Assembly (NCBI GenBank): GCA_903813345.2
Contig: CAIIXF020000006.1
Coordinates: 21,891,936 to 21,955,935, forward strand
Direction: 5' to 3'
DNA from: Owenia fusiformis
Taxonomy: Eukaryota > Annelida > Polychaeta > Sabellida > Oweniidae
Length of the DNA stretch: 64,000 bases
The notes below the pieces were generated by a model that had not been told where the DNA came from, did not search any database, and was given only the letters and a program-made list of their open reading frames with translations. Positions 45,060 to 55,733 of the stretch are shown piece after piece; position 1 is the stretch's first letter; each line of letters begins with the position of its first letter. The position numbers and the translations under genes were made by a program.

Positions 45060-46014
45060 GTAGGCCTATATTATTTCTAGAGGTGTCACACTGACCCGAA
45101 GTTGACCTGCCATATTTTATCTGAGAAAGTTAAGAGTCATTCTCAGGTATCTACTTTCCTACCGTTCCAACATTTCAAATTATTATCCAATAGAATATTT
45201 TAATAAATAGATCTCTAGTTAGATCATTGGATGAAGATTATGAGAGTCAATGAAGGAATGTTTTGGCTATATGATTCTACTGTAAAAATACAAAAGGATA
45301 GTACAAAAAGCTACTAGGGATCTATAAACAGATGAGCTTAGGGATTGTTTTACCCCAGAGTAGTCCCAAAAAGTCTTGTGAGACAAAGATCAGATCTGGT
45401 GGAAGAAAGATTACACCCTCAGGTGCATTTTCAGATAACCAACTAATAAAATGTTTATACTACAAGTCTCTAAAATATTTCAGACAAACTAGCAGTACAA
45501 GCAGAATGGAACATTTGACGGTTTGGAAGTTAGGCAGTCTAGAGTCCTCTGAGCTTGGGGAGTTGCGAGGAAAGTGACTTCGGTAAGTCCAGGTTAATCT
45601 ATTATTCATTATAGAAGTATTTTATATATATTAAGTTTACAGCAGAATCAAATCTAGCAAGATCCTTGTCATTCTATTCTAAAAATATAAAGTGCAGACT
45701 TTACTTCAGGAATACTAGAGAATTTTACCAAAGCATTTTACAATTATGTATTTTATTTTATATATATGGCTTCCATATTTATATTTGGAAGAATTAAAAA
45801 ATTTTCCCGATTTTCTTTTAATCCTCAATAACTTACTGATTTACAACACATTGTAGACCTTTGAGACATATTGTATCTGAGATTGTAAAGAATAGATCTC
45901 TAGGTCAATTTTGGTTGAAAATGACACTGACTTACATTTGACTTAAATATATACAGAGTGGGTATGGGTATACAGGTTACATTTCATACTTTTCAATAAA
46001 TTGATTTTTTCCAG

Positions 46015-46130
46015 GAAAATGTCCAAAAACAAGCAGAAATGGCAATGTGTTAAACATGCAACCAGGGAAACAACGACTGAGCTGTACAAGTCATTTGAAG
46101 AAACATTTGGAAAGTGATGAGGACCAATGA
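46015..46130 (+). CDS. Candidate terminal exon
   Basis: The acceptor TTGATTTTTTCCAG is strong. In phase 1, as left by the exon at 41159-41231, it encodes 38 residues with KCPK, SCTSHLKKHLES and stops at TGA 46128-46130. A second frame of this exon (phase 2) is also open and reads KWQCVKHATRETTTELYKSF, so the reading frame is unsettled. Unrecognised. Confidence 0.3.
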
Positions 46131-46616
46131 GAGCTCATGCTTTCAAGGAAAAATGAACACTTAGCATAAACAATATCTGTTCCGAGAAGCAAGCCAGTTT
46201 GAATTAAATTTTTATCTCTATAACAAGTAACGGGACAGTACTTTTAAGATTGCATAGATATAATGGCTTCATATCTGAAACATGCAATTTTTCTAGATTT
46301 ATTCCCAACTTAAAATGGTAATTATTGCTTTTTGAAAATCAATACCATGTTAACTAATAGAGCATTTGTTCAAGCTCAAATTAGAATATTTATTCATTCC
46401 CGGTCAGAAAAGTAACAATATAACCCCTAAACAGTTAGGCTATAGATAATTACATTCATAGTAAAGGGGGTGAATAGATCTGCCGAGATCTGGGCACAAT
46501 CTCGGAAATGAAATATCGAAATATCATCAAAGGTTAATCCCATACTTAGTAGTGTTATAGGTAAATAACATGCAGGAATATAATTGATATCTGAGTTGAG
46601 CGGGAGATATATAAGG

Positions 46617-46754
46617 GTTATGTACTGGGAGGTTTTGGATACAGGTTTTATCCCAAGGGAAATATGTGTATATCCCGAGGGACCGCAGGGACCAAGGGAT
46701 ATACACATATTTCCCGAGGGGTAAACCCTGTATCCAAAACCGACCGTACATAAC
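46617..46754. repeat. Giant hairpin (about 138 bases)
   Basis: The outer arms TTATGTAC / GTACATAA, then GGTTTTGGATACAGG / CCTGTATCCAAAACC, and the inner arms GGGAAATATGTGTATATCCC / GGGATATACACATATTTCCC pair almost throughout. The loop is GAGGGACC-GCA-GGGACCA. It has the same stem/loop style as the 22.3 and 54.4 kb hairpins but unrelated outer arms. Confidence 0.87.
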
Positions 46755-47088
46755 AGATGCATTTCATACCTACTGATGTTCTTGGTACGTCATATACCTT
46801 ATAAAGTTCCAAAATTCAAAAATATACTTAAGATACACATTTTCTTGGTGTTATAAAGTGTTTTTTTTAAGTTTCTGAGATTATCAAACTCATATAGCCT
46901 AACTCATATTTTGAAAAATAAAATTTGAAAAAAATGTGAAAATCTTCTTTTTTTTAAATGTGAAAAAAAATTTTGAAAAATAATGTGAAAAAAAATTTGG
47001 GGAAAAATGGGAAATTTCAATGCATATTTAATTCTCATAATCTACTAAGTAAAGGATAAATCAGTTATTAAATGCTCGATTTTTGATA

Positions 47089-47181
47089 CAGTGTATATCC
47101 CTCAGTAAATACAATATATCAACCTACGGTCCCTCAGGTAGATATATTGTATTTCCCTCAGATATACCCTCTATCAAAAAT
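47089..47181. repeat. Giant hairpin (about 93 bases)
   Basis: The arms ATTTTTGATA / TATCAAAAAT and AAATACAATATATC / GATATATTGTATTT pair, with a loop CAACCTACGGTCCCTCAGGTA. CCCTCAG occurs in both arms. Same style as 46617-46754. Confidence 0.78.
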
Positions 47182-47799
47182 CTCCCATTAAATAACTTCT
47201 ATATATTAGGTATCATTGGAAAGGTAACAAGTATTCAACTCCTAGTATTTTGAGTTTTCTTATAACTATATTGAGCCATTATTAATGAAGAAATTCATAT
47301 TTTAAAAACATGGGGGTTTATCATTTCTAAGGGGGGGGGGTTAATCACAATTTATTAGTTAATATATGCCTAATTCAATTTTAAGACAAGCCAGAACGGC
47401 AAATCTGCCCACCCCCTTAACCGTTAAGGGGTTAATAAAATACTTAATAAAACTTATTAACGATAGGATAGATTTTTGATAGATGACATACGAGACTGTA
47501 ATTATATTTAAGTTCAATTCTGTGTGTCAATATTCTCTATTTGGATGCTCAAAAAAGTTATTGTGTATTAACTCATTAATTATTGTAAAAACAATATACA
47601 TTTGTTAATAAGTCAAAGCATAAGTTAGTTGTGTTTTACCTTCACATGTGAAAATGTTAGGCTTAGTGTGTTATATATAATTTTACTGAACATCGGTGTC
47701 TACATCTTCCTGTACAGGAACTTTAAATTATGTTCATGTAATGATTCATTTAACTGGACGTTAGTCATTACTATCACTATATCTTGTTGATGGCATAAT
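47182..47799. other. No gene; G-run and decayed satellite onset
   Basis: A G-homopolymer near 47331-47340 and AT-rich sequence. The last 100 bases begin to resemble degraded units of the downstream 190-bp array. Confidence 0.4.
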
Positions 47800-50545
47800 T
47801 AAGGTTACTGGAACATTCCTTGCATGTGTTGTCCTAACTTGATGTAACCAGAAGTTATGAATTTGCCATGTATGTGACAAGCACGTTACAGTCTATTTTG
47901 GCAAAGTCGTTGTTAAGGTTGGTACTACATTCCTGGCTCGTGATATCTAAGTCGAACGTAACTTGTATACTCATTTATGCGTGTCCAGACTTTCCTTTGC
48001 CTACAACGTCCTATAATTAATGTTTCCAGAACTTTAACTTGGCCACGTATATGTGACGTTGCATAAGCACGTTACAGTCTGTCATTTTATTTTTGCAGTC
48101 ATTGTTAAGGTTGCTACTACATTCCTAGCACATGATATTTAAGTAAAATGTAACGTTGTATAAACATCTGTGCGAGTCCAGACCTTCCTGTGCCTACATC
48201 GGTCCAAGACAAACGTTACCAGAACTTTAAACTGGCCAGGTATATGTTACGTTGCATAAGCACATTACAGTCTCACTATTTTTGCGAAGTCATTGTTAAG
48301 GTTGGTTCTACATTCCTGGCACGTGATATTTAAGTCAAATGTAACGTTCTTTAAACATCTGTGCGAGTCCACACCTTCCTGTACCTACAACGTTCCATAA
48401 TTAACGTACCAGAACTTAAAACTGGCCACGTATATGTGACGTTGCATAAGCACATTACAGTCTCGTTATTTTTGCGAAGTTATCGTTTAGGTTGGTTCTA
48501 CGTTCCTGGCACGTGATATTTAAGTCAAATGTAACGTTCTTTGAACATCTGTGCGAGTCCACACCTTCCTGTTCCTACAACGTTCCATAATTAACGTATC
48601 AGAAATTTAGATTGGCCACGTATTTATGACGTAATGTAAGTACGTTACATTTTCGTTATTTTGGTGACGTAATTGTTAAGGTGGCTACTACGTTCCTGGC
48701 ACGTGATATTTAAGTCAAATGTAACGTTCTTTAAACATCTGTGCGAGTCCACACCTTCCTGTACCTACAACGTTCCATATCAACGTTACCAGAAATTTAG
48801 ATTGGCCACGTATATATGACGTAATGTAAGTACGTTACAGTTTCGTTATTTTGGCGACGTTATTGTTAAGGTCGCTACTACGTTCCTGACACGTGATATT
48901 TAAGTCAAATGTAACGTTCTTTAAACATCTGTGCGAGTCCACACCTTCCTGTACCTACAACGTTCCATTTCAACGTTACCAGAAATTTAGATTGGCCACG
49001 TATTTATGACGTAATGTAAGTACGTTACATTTTCGTTATTTTGGTGACGTAATTGTTAAGGTCGCTACTACGTTCCTGACACGTGATATTTAAGTCAAAT
49101 GTAACGTCCTTTAAACATCTATGCGAGTCCACACCTTCCTGTACCTACAACGTTCCATATCAACGTTACCAGAAATTTAGATTGGCCACGTATATATGAC
49201 GTAATGTAAGTACGTTACAGTTTCGTTATTTTGGCGACGTTATTGTTAAGGTCGCTACTACGTTCCTGACACGTGATATTTAAGTCAAATGTAACGTTCT
49301 TTAAACATCTGTGCGAGTCCACACCTTCCTGTACCTACAACGTTCCATTTCAACGTTACCAGAAATTTAGATTGGCCACGTATTTATGACGTAATGTAAG
49401 TACGTTACATTTTCGTTATTTTGGTGACGTAATTGTTAAGGTCGCTACTACGTTCCTGACACGTGATATTTAAGTCAAATGTAACGTTCTTTAAACATCT
49501 ATGCGAGTCCACACCTTCCTGTACCTACAACGTTCCATATCAACGTTACCAGAAATTTAGATTGGCCACGTATATATGACGTAATGTAAGTACGTTACAG
49601 TTTCGTTATTTTGGCGACGTTATTGTTAAGGTCGCTACTACGTTCCTGACACGTGATATTTAAGTCAAATGTAACGTTCTTTAAACATCTGTGCGAGTCC
49701 ACACCTTCCTGTACCTACAACGTTCCATTTCAACGTTACCAGAAATTTAGATTGGCCACGTATTTATGACGTAATGTAAGTACGTTACATTTTCGTTATT
49801 TTGGTGACGTAATTGTTAAGGTCGCTACTACGTTCCTGACACGTGATATTTAAGTCAAATGTAACGTTCTTTAAACATCTATGCGAGTCCACACCTTCCT
49901 GTACCTACAACGTTCCATATCAACGTTACCAGAAATTTAGATTGGCCACGTATATATGACGTAATGTAAGTACGTTACAGTTTCGTTATTTTGGCGACGT
50001 TATTGTTAAGGTCGCTACTACGTTCCTGACACGTGATATTTAAGTCAAATGTAACGTTCTTTAAACATCTGTGCGAGTCCACACCTTCCTGTACCTACAA
50101 CGTTCCATTTCAACGTTACCAGAAATTTAGATTGGCCACGTATTTATGACGTAATATAAGTACGTTACATTTTCGTTATTTTGGTGACGTAATTGTTAAG
50201 GTCGCTACTACGTTCCTGACACGTGATCTTTAAGTCAAATGTAACGTTCTTTAAACATCTATGCGAGTCCACACCTTCCTGTACCTACAACGTTCCATAT
50301 CAACGTTACCAGAAATTTAGATTGGCCACGTATATATGACGTAATGTAAGTACGTTACAGTTTCGTTATTTTGGCGACGTAATTGTTAAGGTCGCTACTA
50401 CGTTCCTGACACGTGATATTTAAGTCAAATGTAACGTTCTTTAAACATCTGTGCGAGTCCACACCTTCCTGTACCTACAACGTTCCATATTTAACGTTGC
50501 TACAACTTGAGACATATATTCTGACGACGTTATCACAACGTAAAA
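47800..50545 (+). repeat. 190-bp satellite with 380-bp higher-order dimer
   Basis: GTCGCTACTACGTTCCTGAC recurs exactly every 190 bases (48871, 49061, 49251, 49441, 49631, 49821, 50011, 50201, 50391). Two monomer types alternate: one with TTGGTGACGTAATTG, ATGCGAGTCC and CCATATCAACG, the other with TTGGCGACGTTATTG, GTGCGAGTCC and CCATTTCAACG. This gives a 380-base higher-order repeat whose copies are nearly identical. Copies on the left (47800-48600) are progressively diverged, while the right edge is sharp. Confidence 0.95.
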
Positions 50546-50562
50546 TTGTAACTAGTAAAAAT

Positions 50563-51116
50563 ATGTTTTTTTTTTAAGGTTAAGTTTTATTTATTTGCAA
50601 TAAGATTATACACTTGTTAACATACTAGGAAGGCCTAGGTAAAACATTACATTATTGGCCTCCCTTTATAAAATTTGCAAATTAACATATATTTACAATG
50701 GTTCTCAAAACATGTGTCATGTCTTTTATAAGAGTTACCTAGTCCTTATGGGAAATGTAAGGAATGAATGATAATGATTGATGAAAGATGGGTTGAACTT
50801 TGTCGTTACGATCATGAATTTTTATAAAGTATCAGATGATTTTGTCTATAAGATTTGCTGATAAATTGGTAATTTCTTTGTTACATTCATCTGAAAGTTT
50901 ACAATCTCCAAAAAGCATAATCTTGATTTTACTAGACTTTGTTAAAGTGGCAAAGTTGTTATAATTAAAACTAGGCAGCTCCTTCAGGTTTTGGGTAAAA
51001 ACTTCTCTGGCTCCATTCGATAGAGGGCAATCAAGGAGTAAATGAGACTTAGTTTGCTGTTGATATCCACAGGGGCAACTGGGATCTGTAAACTCTTTAA
51101 AATTGTGTCTGTAAAA
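50563..51116 (-). mobile_element. 5'-truncated non-LTR retrotransposon with poly(A) tail
   Basis: On the minus strand there is an ORF2 C-terminus with CPCGYQQQTKSHLLLDCPL and LFGDCKLSDEC, a 3' UTR with AATAAATAAA, and an A10 tail at about 50573-50564. Flanking TAAAAATATG (50553-50562) and TAAAAAATATG (about 51112-51122) look like a target duplication with one indel. The element inserted just past the right edge of the 190-bp satellite. It is the same clade of tail as at 3120-3823. Confidence 0.8.
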
Positions 51117-51274
51117 AATATGTTTTGGCGGGCATCTATCAAGTTGTTACATCAAACCCCGGGTATCAAGCAAGATACTAGAATAGTATTATTATTGTGC
51201 GTCTGACCAAATGGATGAAAAAACTATGTGTTCATATTGTGTATGCAATGTATCATTACTAATTGATACAGGGC

Positions 51275-51345
51275 AGGGGCGAAGCCAGCTTTCATTCAGG
51301 ATGGGGGGGGGGGGCGGGGGGGGGGCGGGGGGGGGGTGCGATCGC
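51275..51345 (+). repeat. G-rich MITE fragment
   Basis: GGGGCGAAGCCAGCTTTCAT is followed by interrupted G-runs of 8-12 bases. It resembles the left part of the CAGGCCCGTAGCCAG family or a related group. Homopolymers here may be imprecise in the assembly. Confidence 0.45.
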
Positions 51346-51439
51346 CAAAAACTTTTCGGTTTTCAGTCACGGGGTTGCAATTGTTGCATGAACAAGCCAT
51401 AAAATAATGATTTATTTTGAACCTCTCCCGGTAGATACG

Positions 51440-51503
51440 TGGAGTTTCTAGACCATCCTACGTCTAGAAATTGCAAGAAATTCCACATTTGATGCAGTGA
51501 TCA
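51440..51503 (+). repeat. CTAG/AAGCACG-family element end
   Basis: It ends TGCAAGAAATTCCACATTTG-ATGCAGTGAT, the same terminus as 60714-60745 and the inverse of the start at 38503. It lies just beyond the retrotransposon that follows the 190-bp satellite. Confidence 0.6.
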
Positions 51504-51894
51504 TACTTGCGAATCATATTGAAATTAATCTTTTTAAGCAAACAAGAATTAAAATACAGTGTACGTTACGTTAAAAACAAAAACTCATTTGCACAATTAC
51601 GGAACGATGATTCAAAATAGTTTTTTGGAACCTTTTTTAAAGAGTACTTTCTCCTATAGTTGTTTGGACGGTGGTCGATATTACATACACCCCCCCCCCC
51701 CTCCATAAAATTAGTAACAGGATCCCTTTTTCGGCCACCTATCTAATCAAAGCCTGATTATGATTGGCGATTTAGATAAATTCGTCAAATATCACAAATA
51801 ACTGAACTACTAGATCTAGCATTGCAATTGAGGAAATAATTATAGATTTAAATATTGATATGCTTCGAAATGAAAACACACGATTGCCAATATA

Positions 51895-52105
51895 ATGGAA
51901 GGGGTGCGTAATGAAGACGCGATATTGTGTTTACCGCCCATCGTCCATCGCTCGAAAAGAAAATCGCATTGTCCTGACCAATCCCTCTCACAAAAATCGC
52001 ATTCATCTCAAAATTCGCTAACAAAATTGAATTCTTCTCCCATTTGAAAATTAAGAGATTTTGAAACGAAAGGAGTATGAAGCTCTGTTTGAGCCTATTA
52101 AACAC
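51895..52105 (-). repeat. Interspersed repeat, copy 2 (inverse of 4770-4990)
   Basis: Read on the minus strand it repeats the blocks of the 4770-4990 copy, including TTTAATAGGCT, CTTCATACTCCTTTCGTTTC and GAGAGGGATTGG. An 85-codon minus frame spans it, but the shared repeat nature argues against a host gene. Confidence 0.5.
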
Positions 52106-53939
52106 ATGTGAATGGTAATTTCATCATTATGCTCTGACACAGTTAAAGTCATAGATATCTGAGCAACAAGCGATTTTGTTTGGCCGCTGTTATATTGTTT
52201 AGTTGATTTTTTTATGCTGGTGTGTTTATATTATTCAATAACATTTTATATTTCAAAATGTCATTTTAAGTCATCGGATATTTTGTAGACTTATGATATA
52301 AGACTTCTGGTTTTGTTTCATCATACAAAGTTTAGATATGGACTTCGAACTTCAGATTTCATTGAAGAGAGTTAGGAATATCATGACCGGAATTGAATAT
52401 GGCCTATGGTTTTATACCCTGTGACAACATGATATTAACCTCTGGCCCTCTGAGCCCCCGAGAAATGTATCGTGTCCCTTGGAAGGGTTGGTGAAAGTCC
52501 CCCCCCCCGACCAAAACGTCTAGAACGAGGGACTCTTTACAATAAAGTAATACACCGACAGAAAGGCAATTTTGTTTTGCTTTAATGGTATAAGTTTAAG
52601 AAAAACGGTGCAGTATGAGACTCGCAATCCTTGATTTTCGAGCATCTGGTAGGCCAAAAATTCAAATTAACGGTCGAAGTTAGGACCGATTGATTAAAGC
52701 TTAACGAAGGCTGTTTTGAAATCTTTCGTTACAGGGCTATACTACATGGCGTATATACGTTATGTTATGCCAACAGTTACATGTTATACGACTTGAAAGT
52801 TCATAATTATGGTCTTTGCGATATCTTTTAGATATTTATAATAATTAGTAATGTAGCTCTCTTTGTTGGCGGTGATGATAAGTTATACTTCTTTCCAAGT
52901 ATCTATTGTTTTGATTTCTTATTACTTATTAATGTCAGGTTTGCCAAGGGGGTGGTTTGCTTTTTAATCCAAAATCCAAGAGGTCACATTTTGGCCCCAA
53001 ATCACTTGAAAATCACTGAGAAAAACGCCATGATTTTGTACAAACGTTTGGTCGCTCACATCCTCTTAACCCCTCCCCCTCCGGGCTAAGAGATTGCACA
53101 TGTTTATTACAGCTTGATTGTAGATAGAATGTTGCTTGTTTTTATTAGTTAACCTTAGCTAAATACTTTTTTTGCTTCTTTATTCAATTACGCTTCCAGT
53201 TTCAACCGTTTTACTGCATTGCTCGGGGCATTGCTATAAGAGGCATTTTATAAAAGGCATATTGATCCATGTACACCTGTTCTGTAGTCAGTTGCTTTCC
53301 AAAGTTTTTGCTTTTTCATATTTTGAATGAATGTGAATGACTTATGAGGGGGGGGATTCAAACAAGTCAAAGCTTTAAAAATGCTGTCGTCGTCATAATC
53401 CTTACCAGTCCATCAATATTGAAAACCACCAACGCACAGTATAACACTCGACATCAATGAGAAATGGCAAATTGAGATAATTATACAGTCAACCGTATTA
53501 ATGAGATATTTTATTCTTTACTTCCTTATTGTGTTGTTGTACGTGCCACTTTCAGGTCTGAGTGGGTTTTAACAATTTTCAAAAAGCGGGGACTAACATC
53601 GTAAAAACATTTGCGCTAAAGAATTTCAAGACCGAGCCAAAAAGACGGGTTTGCAGATCAGATACCCCCTACCCATTACGATGTTTAATTCCACCCCTAG
53701 TTATTTGCTTCGGAACCACCTTGGGATGTCCCCTTGTCAATCTCTCCCTTCCAGATTCGCAAATTATTCTAGACCTTGCTGTACATAATACTACGTATTC
53801 CATACCTGATGAGGTTTCAGAGACATATCAACCGGGAATATATTTCAGATCCGGGAAAATATCTTTCGTATGTCCCGCTCCAGCAAGGATCCGGGACATA
53901 TAAATCGTATGTCCCGCATTATATCCCTTGGGATATACA
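52106..53939. other. No supported gene; MITE fragment and partial hairpin
   Basis: 52935-53095 holds a reversed fragment of the CAGGCCCGTAGCCAG family (GCCAAGGGGGTGG, ATCACTTGAAAATCACTGAG). 53800-53940 is a less regular palindromic segment with GTATGTCCCGCTCC and CGTATGTCCCGC. The 113-codon frame at 53562-53903 overlaps that repeat and has no domain. Confidence 0.45.
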
Positions 53940-54470
53940 ATATTTATCCCATACTTGGACGTGTTACGGGTACATATAGCCGGTTTGTAAAAACTTATAT
54001 TTTCATCAGCGGGCAGATATAGCTTTACGTCCCGCTCCGAGCGGGCAGATATAGTATATCTGCCCGCTACGTCATAATCGCTGTTCCCGTATTGGTTCTT
54101 TTTTGTAACGTTCGCACTCTGTAAACGACAATTGAGAAAAACGCAGACAATCGCGATCTGTTTGATGCTTAAAGAAGGGAAGGAGCAGTATGCCCCGTTA
54201 ATAATTAAATATTTGAACAGGAAAATCCGGCTATGAACAAGAATACAAAACTGGACATGAAGATTTGGTTGTTGGTTGCAACAATTGAATAATGTGATTG
54301 GTATGGGATAAACAGATCATCCTATAGTCGGTTCAGGATATTTGGATTATCCCTTGGCCAATATAATATATCTTCCCTCGGGACCTACGGCCCTCGGGCA
54401 GATATATTTTATTGGCTTCGGGATAATCCCAATATCCTGAACCTCATATAGGATAATCTCTATATCTTCC
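53940..54470 (+). repeat. Hairpin-rich repeat, copy B (copy A at 21888-22440)
   Basis: It matches copy A over its whole length in the same orientation, including the perfect GCGGGCAGATATA palindrome near 54042-54068 and the long hairpin at 54320-54453. Differences are isolated substitutions and short indels, so the two copies share a recent source. Confidence 0.85.
54320..54453. repeat. Giant hairpin inside copy B, extended by a second half-hairpin to 54545
   Basis: It has the same arms as 22290-22422, with a few compensating or disrupting changes (for example one T for G in the left arm). It is followed by ATATCTTCCCTTGG .. CCCTCGGGAAGATAT (54471-54510), another hairpin of the family. Confidence 0.83.
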
Positions 54471-54545
54471 CTTGGTCTCTTTGGGCCCTCGGGAAGATAT
54501 ATTGTATATCCCTCAGGATATTCCCTATATCCAAAACATTCCAGT

Positions 54546-55644
54546 GCATAACCCCTATGTATTAACTTAATCATTTGTGAGGAGCTAAGCTACACGTTTT
54601 AGAGACAAAGGACCATAATTCTGCACGTTCACGAACAAGCTCCTTCATAACACCCCTATCATGAAAAATGGCATCTATTGCAGTTTTCTAAACCTGCATT
54701 CTAAAGGACGTATTCCAAGTTCCCCCCTCCCCTATTCGCTCATGTTTATAATGTCCAGTGAAGATCATGATGATGCACATGTATACATGTGTCTGGTATG
54801 TACATGTATGATTACAATTGTAGAGTTAGAAATTGAAATGTTTCCCTTTGTCACTTTTATGCATCTTATGTAAACCTGTTTGAACTAATAAAATACTAAA
54901 AATATGATAACTTCATTCGAAATGCATGCAATTCACTCCAATTATATTTATTTTCATTATAGGATAGGGAAAGAGTTTTAATTAAAAAATATAATGTGGT
55001 TGTGATTTGGGAGGGGGTATACTCTACCAAGGTGTTAGACCCAGCAATCTTCACAAATGGTGCTACAACTTAAGTTCCAATTTATGAATCTCTCATTATA
55101 ATAAACAACTATTACTAAAGGTTCTTTCTGAGTGCATTTTACCAATGAAATTATAATCTCTGACTAAACTCGACTTTAGATTTTAAGATATGAATTTGAC
55201 ATCTCTCTGTTATTTAACATTAAATGTCTAGTGTGGGATTGAGCGATACATCTCCCGTCAATAAAATGGAATGGCATCTCTTAGTCGGGCTTTCACCATG
55301 CTATTTGGACATTCAATCTCACTTCTGACATTGCGTGTGAGGTACAATTTGATCAAAGAAATTCCAAAATCAGAATCTAGCAAATCGCAATCTTTGCCAC
55401 AATCATTTATTCGGACATTGCACATACATCTATCGTTCCCAGGAAATTATACATGTTATTAAAACTTCCAGTAATTCCGGAGACAAATGTATTATTTTGT
55501 TCTGTAGCGTCATTAGATGATAGCAAAAAGTAATTGATTGATTGAACAATTTATTTCCTTATTTTGTAAGTGTACCAATGTATAAGATGACATGATTTAG
55601 CATAATTACATAATAGTCTATGTCTATGGATGTTTTGCCAAAAC
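54546..55644. other. No supported gene
   Basis: AT-rich intergenic DNA with short open frames lacking domains. Confidence 0.4.
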
Positions 55645-55733
55645 TGTCAAAAAGCCCCCCCCCATCCCTTGGCAACCCCCCCCCCCCCATGGTAAAACCG
55701 CTCCCCCGGTAAATCCTGGCTACGGGCCTGAAA
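55645..55733. mobile_element. MITE fragment with right terminus
   Basis: C-runs, then AATCCTGGCTACGGGCCTG, the right end of the CAGGCCCGTAGCCAG family. The left end is missing. Confidence 0.6.

Noticed and set aside
45332-45577. 82-codon plus frame near the duplicated cassettes
   Set aside because: No domain, and the exon-like part inside (acceptor at about 45481, donor CTTCG|GTAAGT near 45580) is stopped in the phases needed to join its neighbours.
53562-53903. 113-codon plus frame
   Set aside because: Its 3' part is repeat/palindrome sequence and it has no domain.
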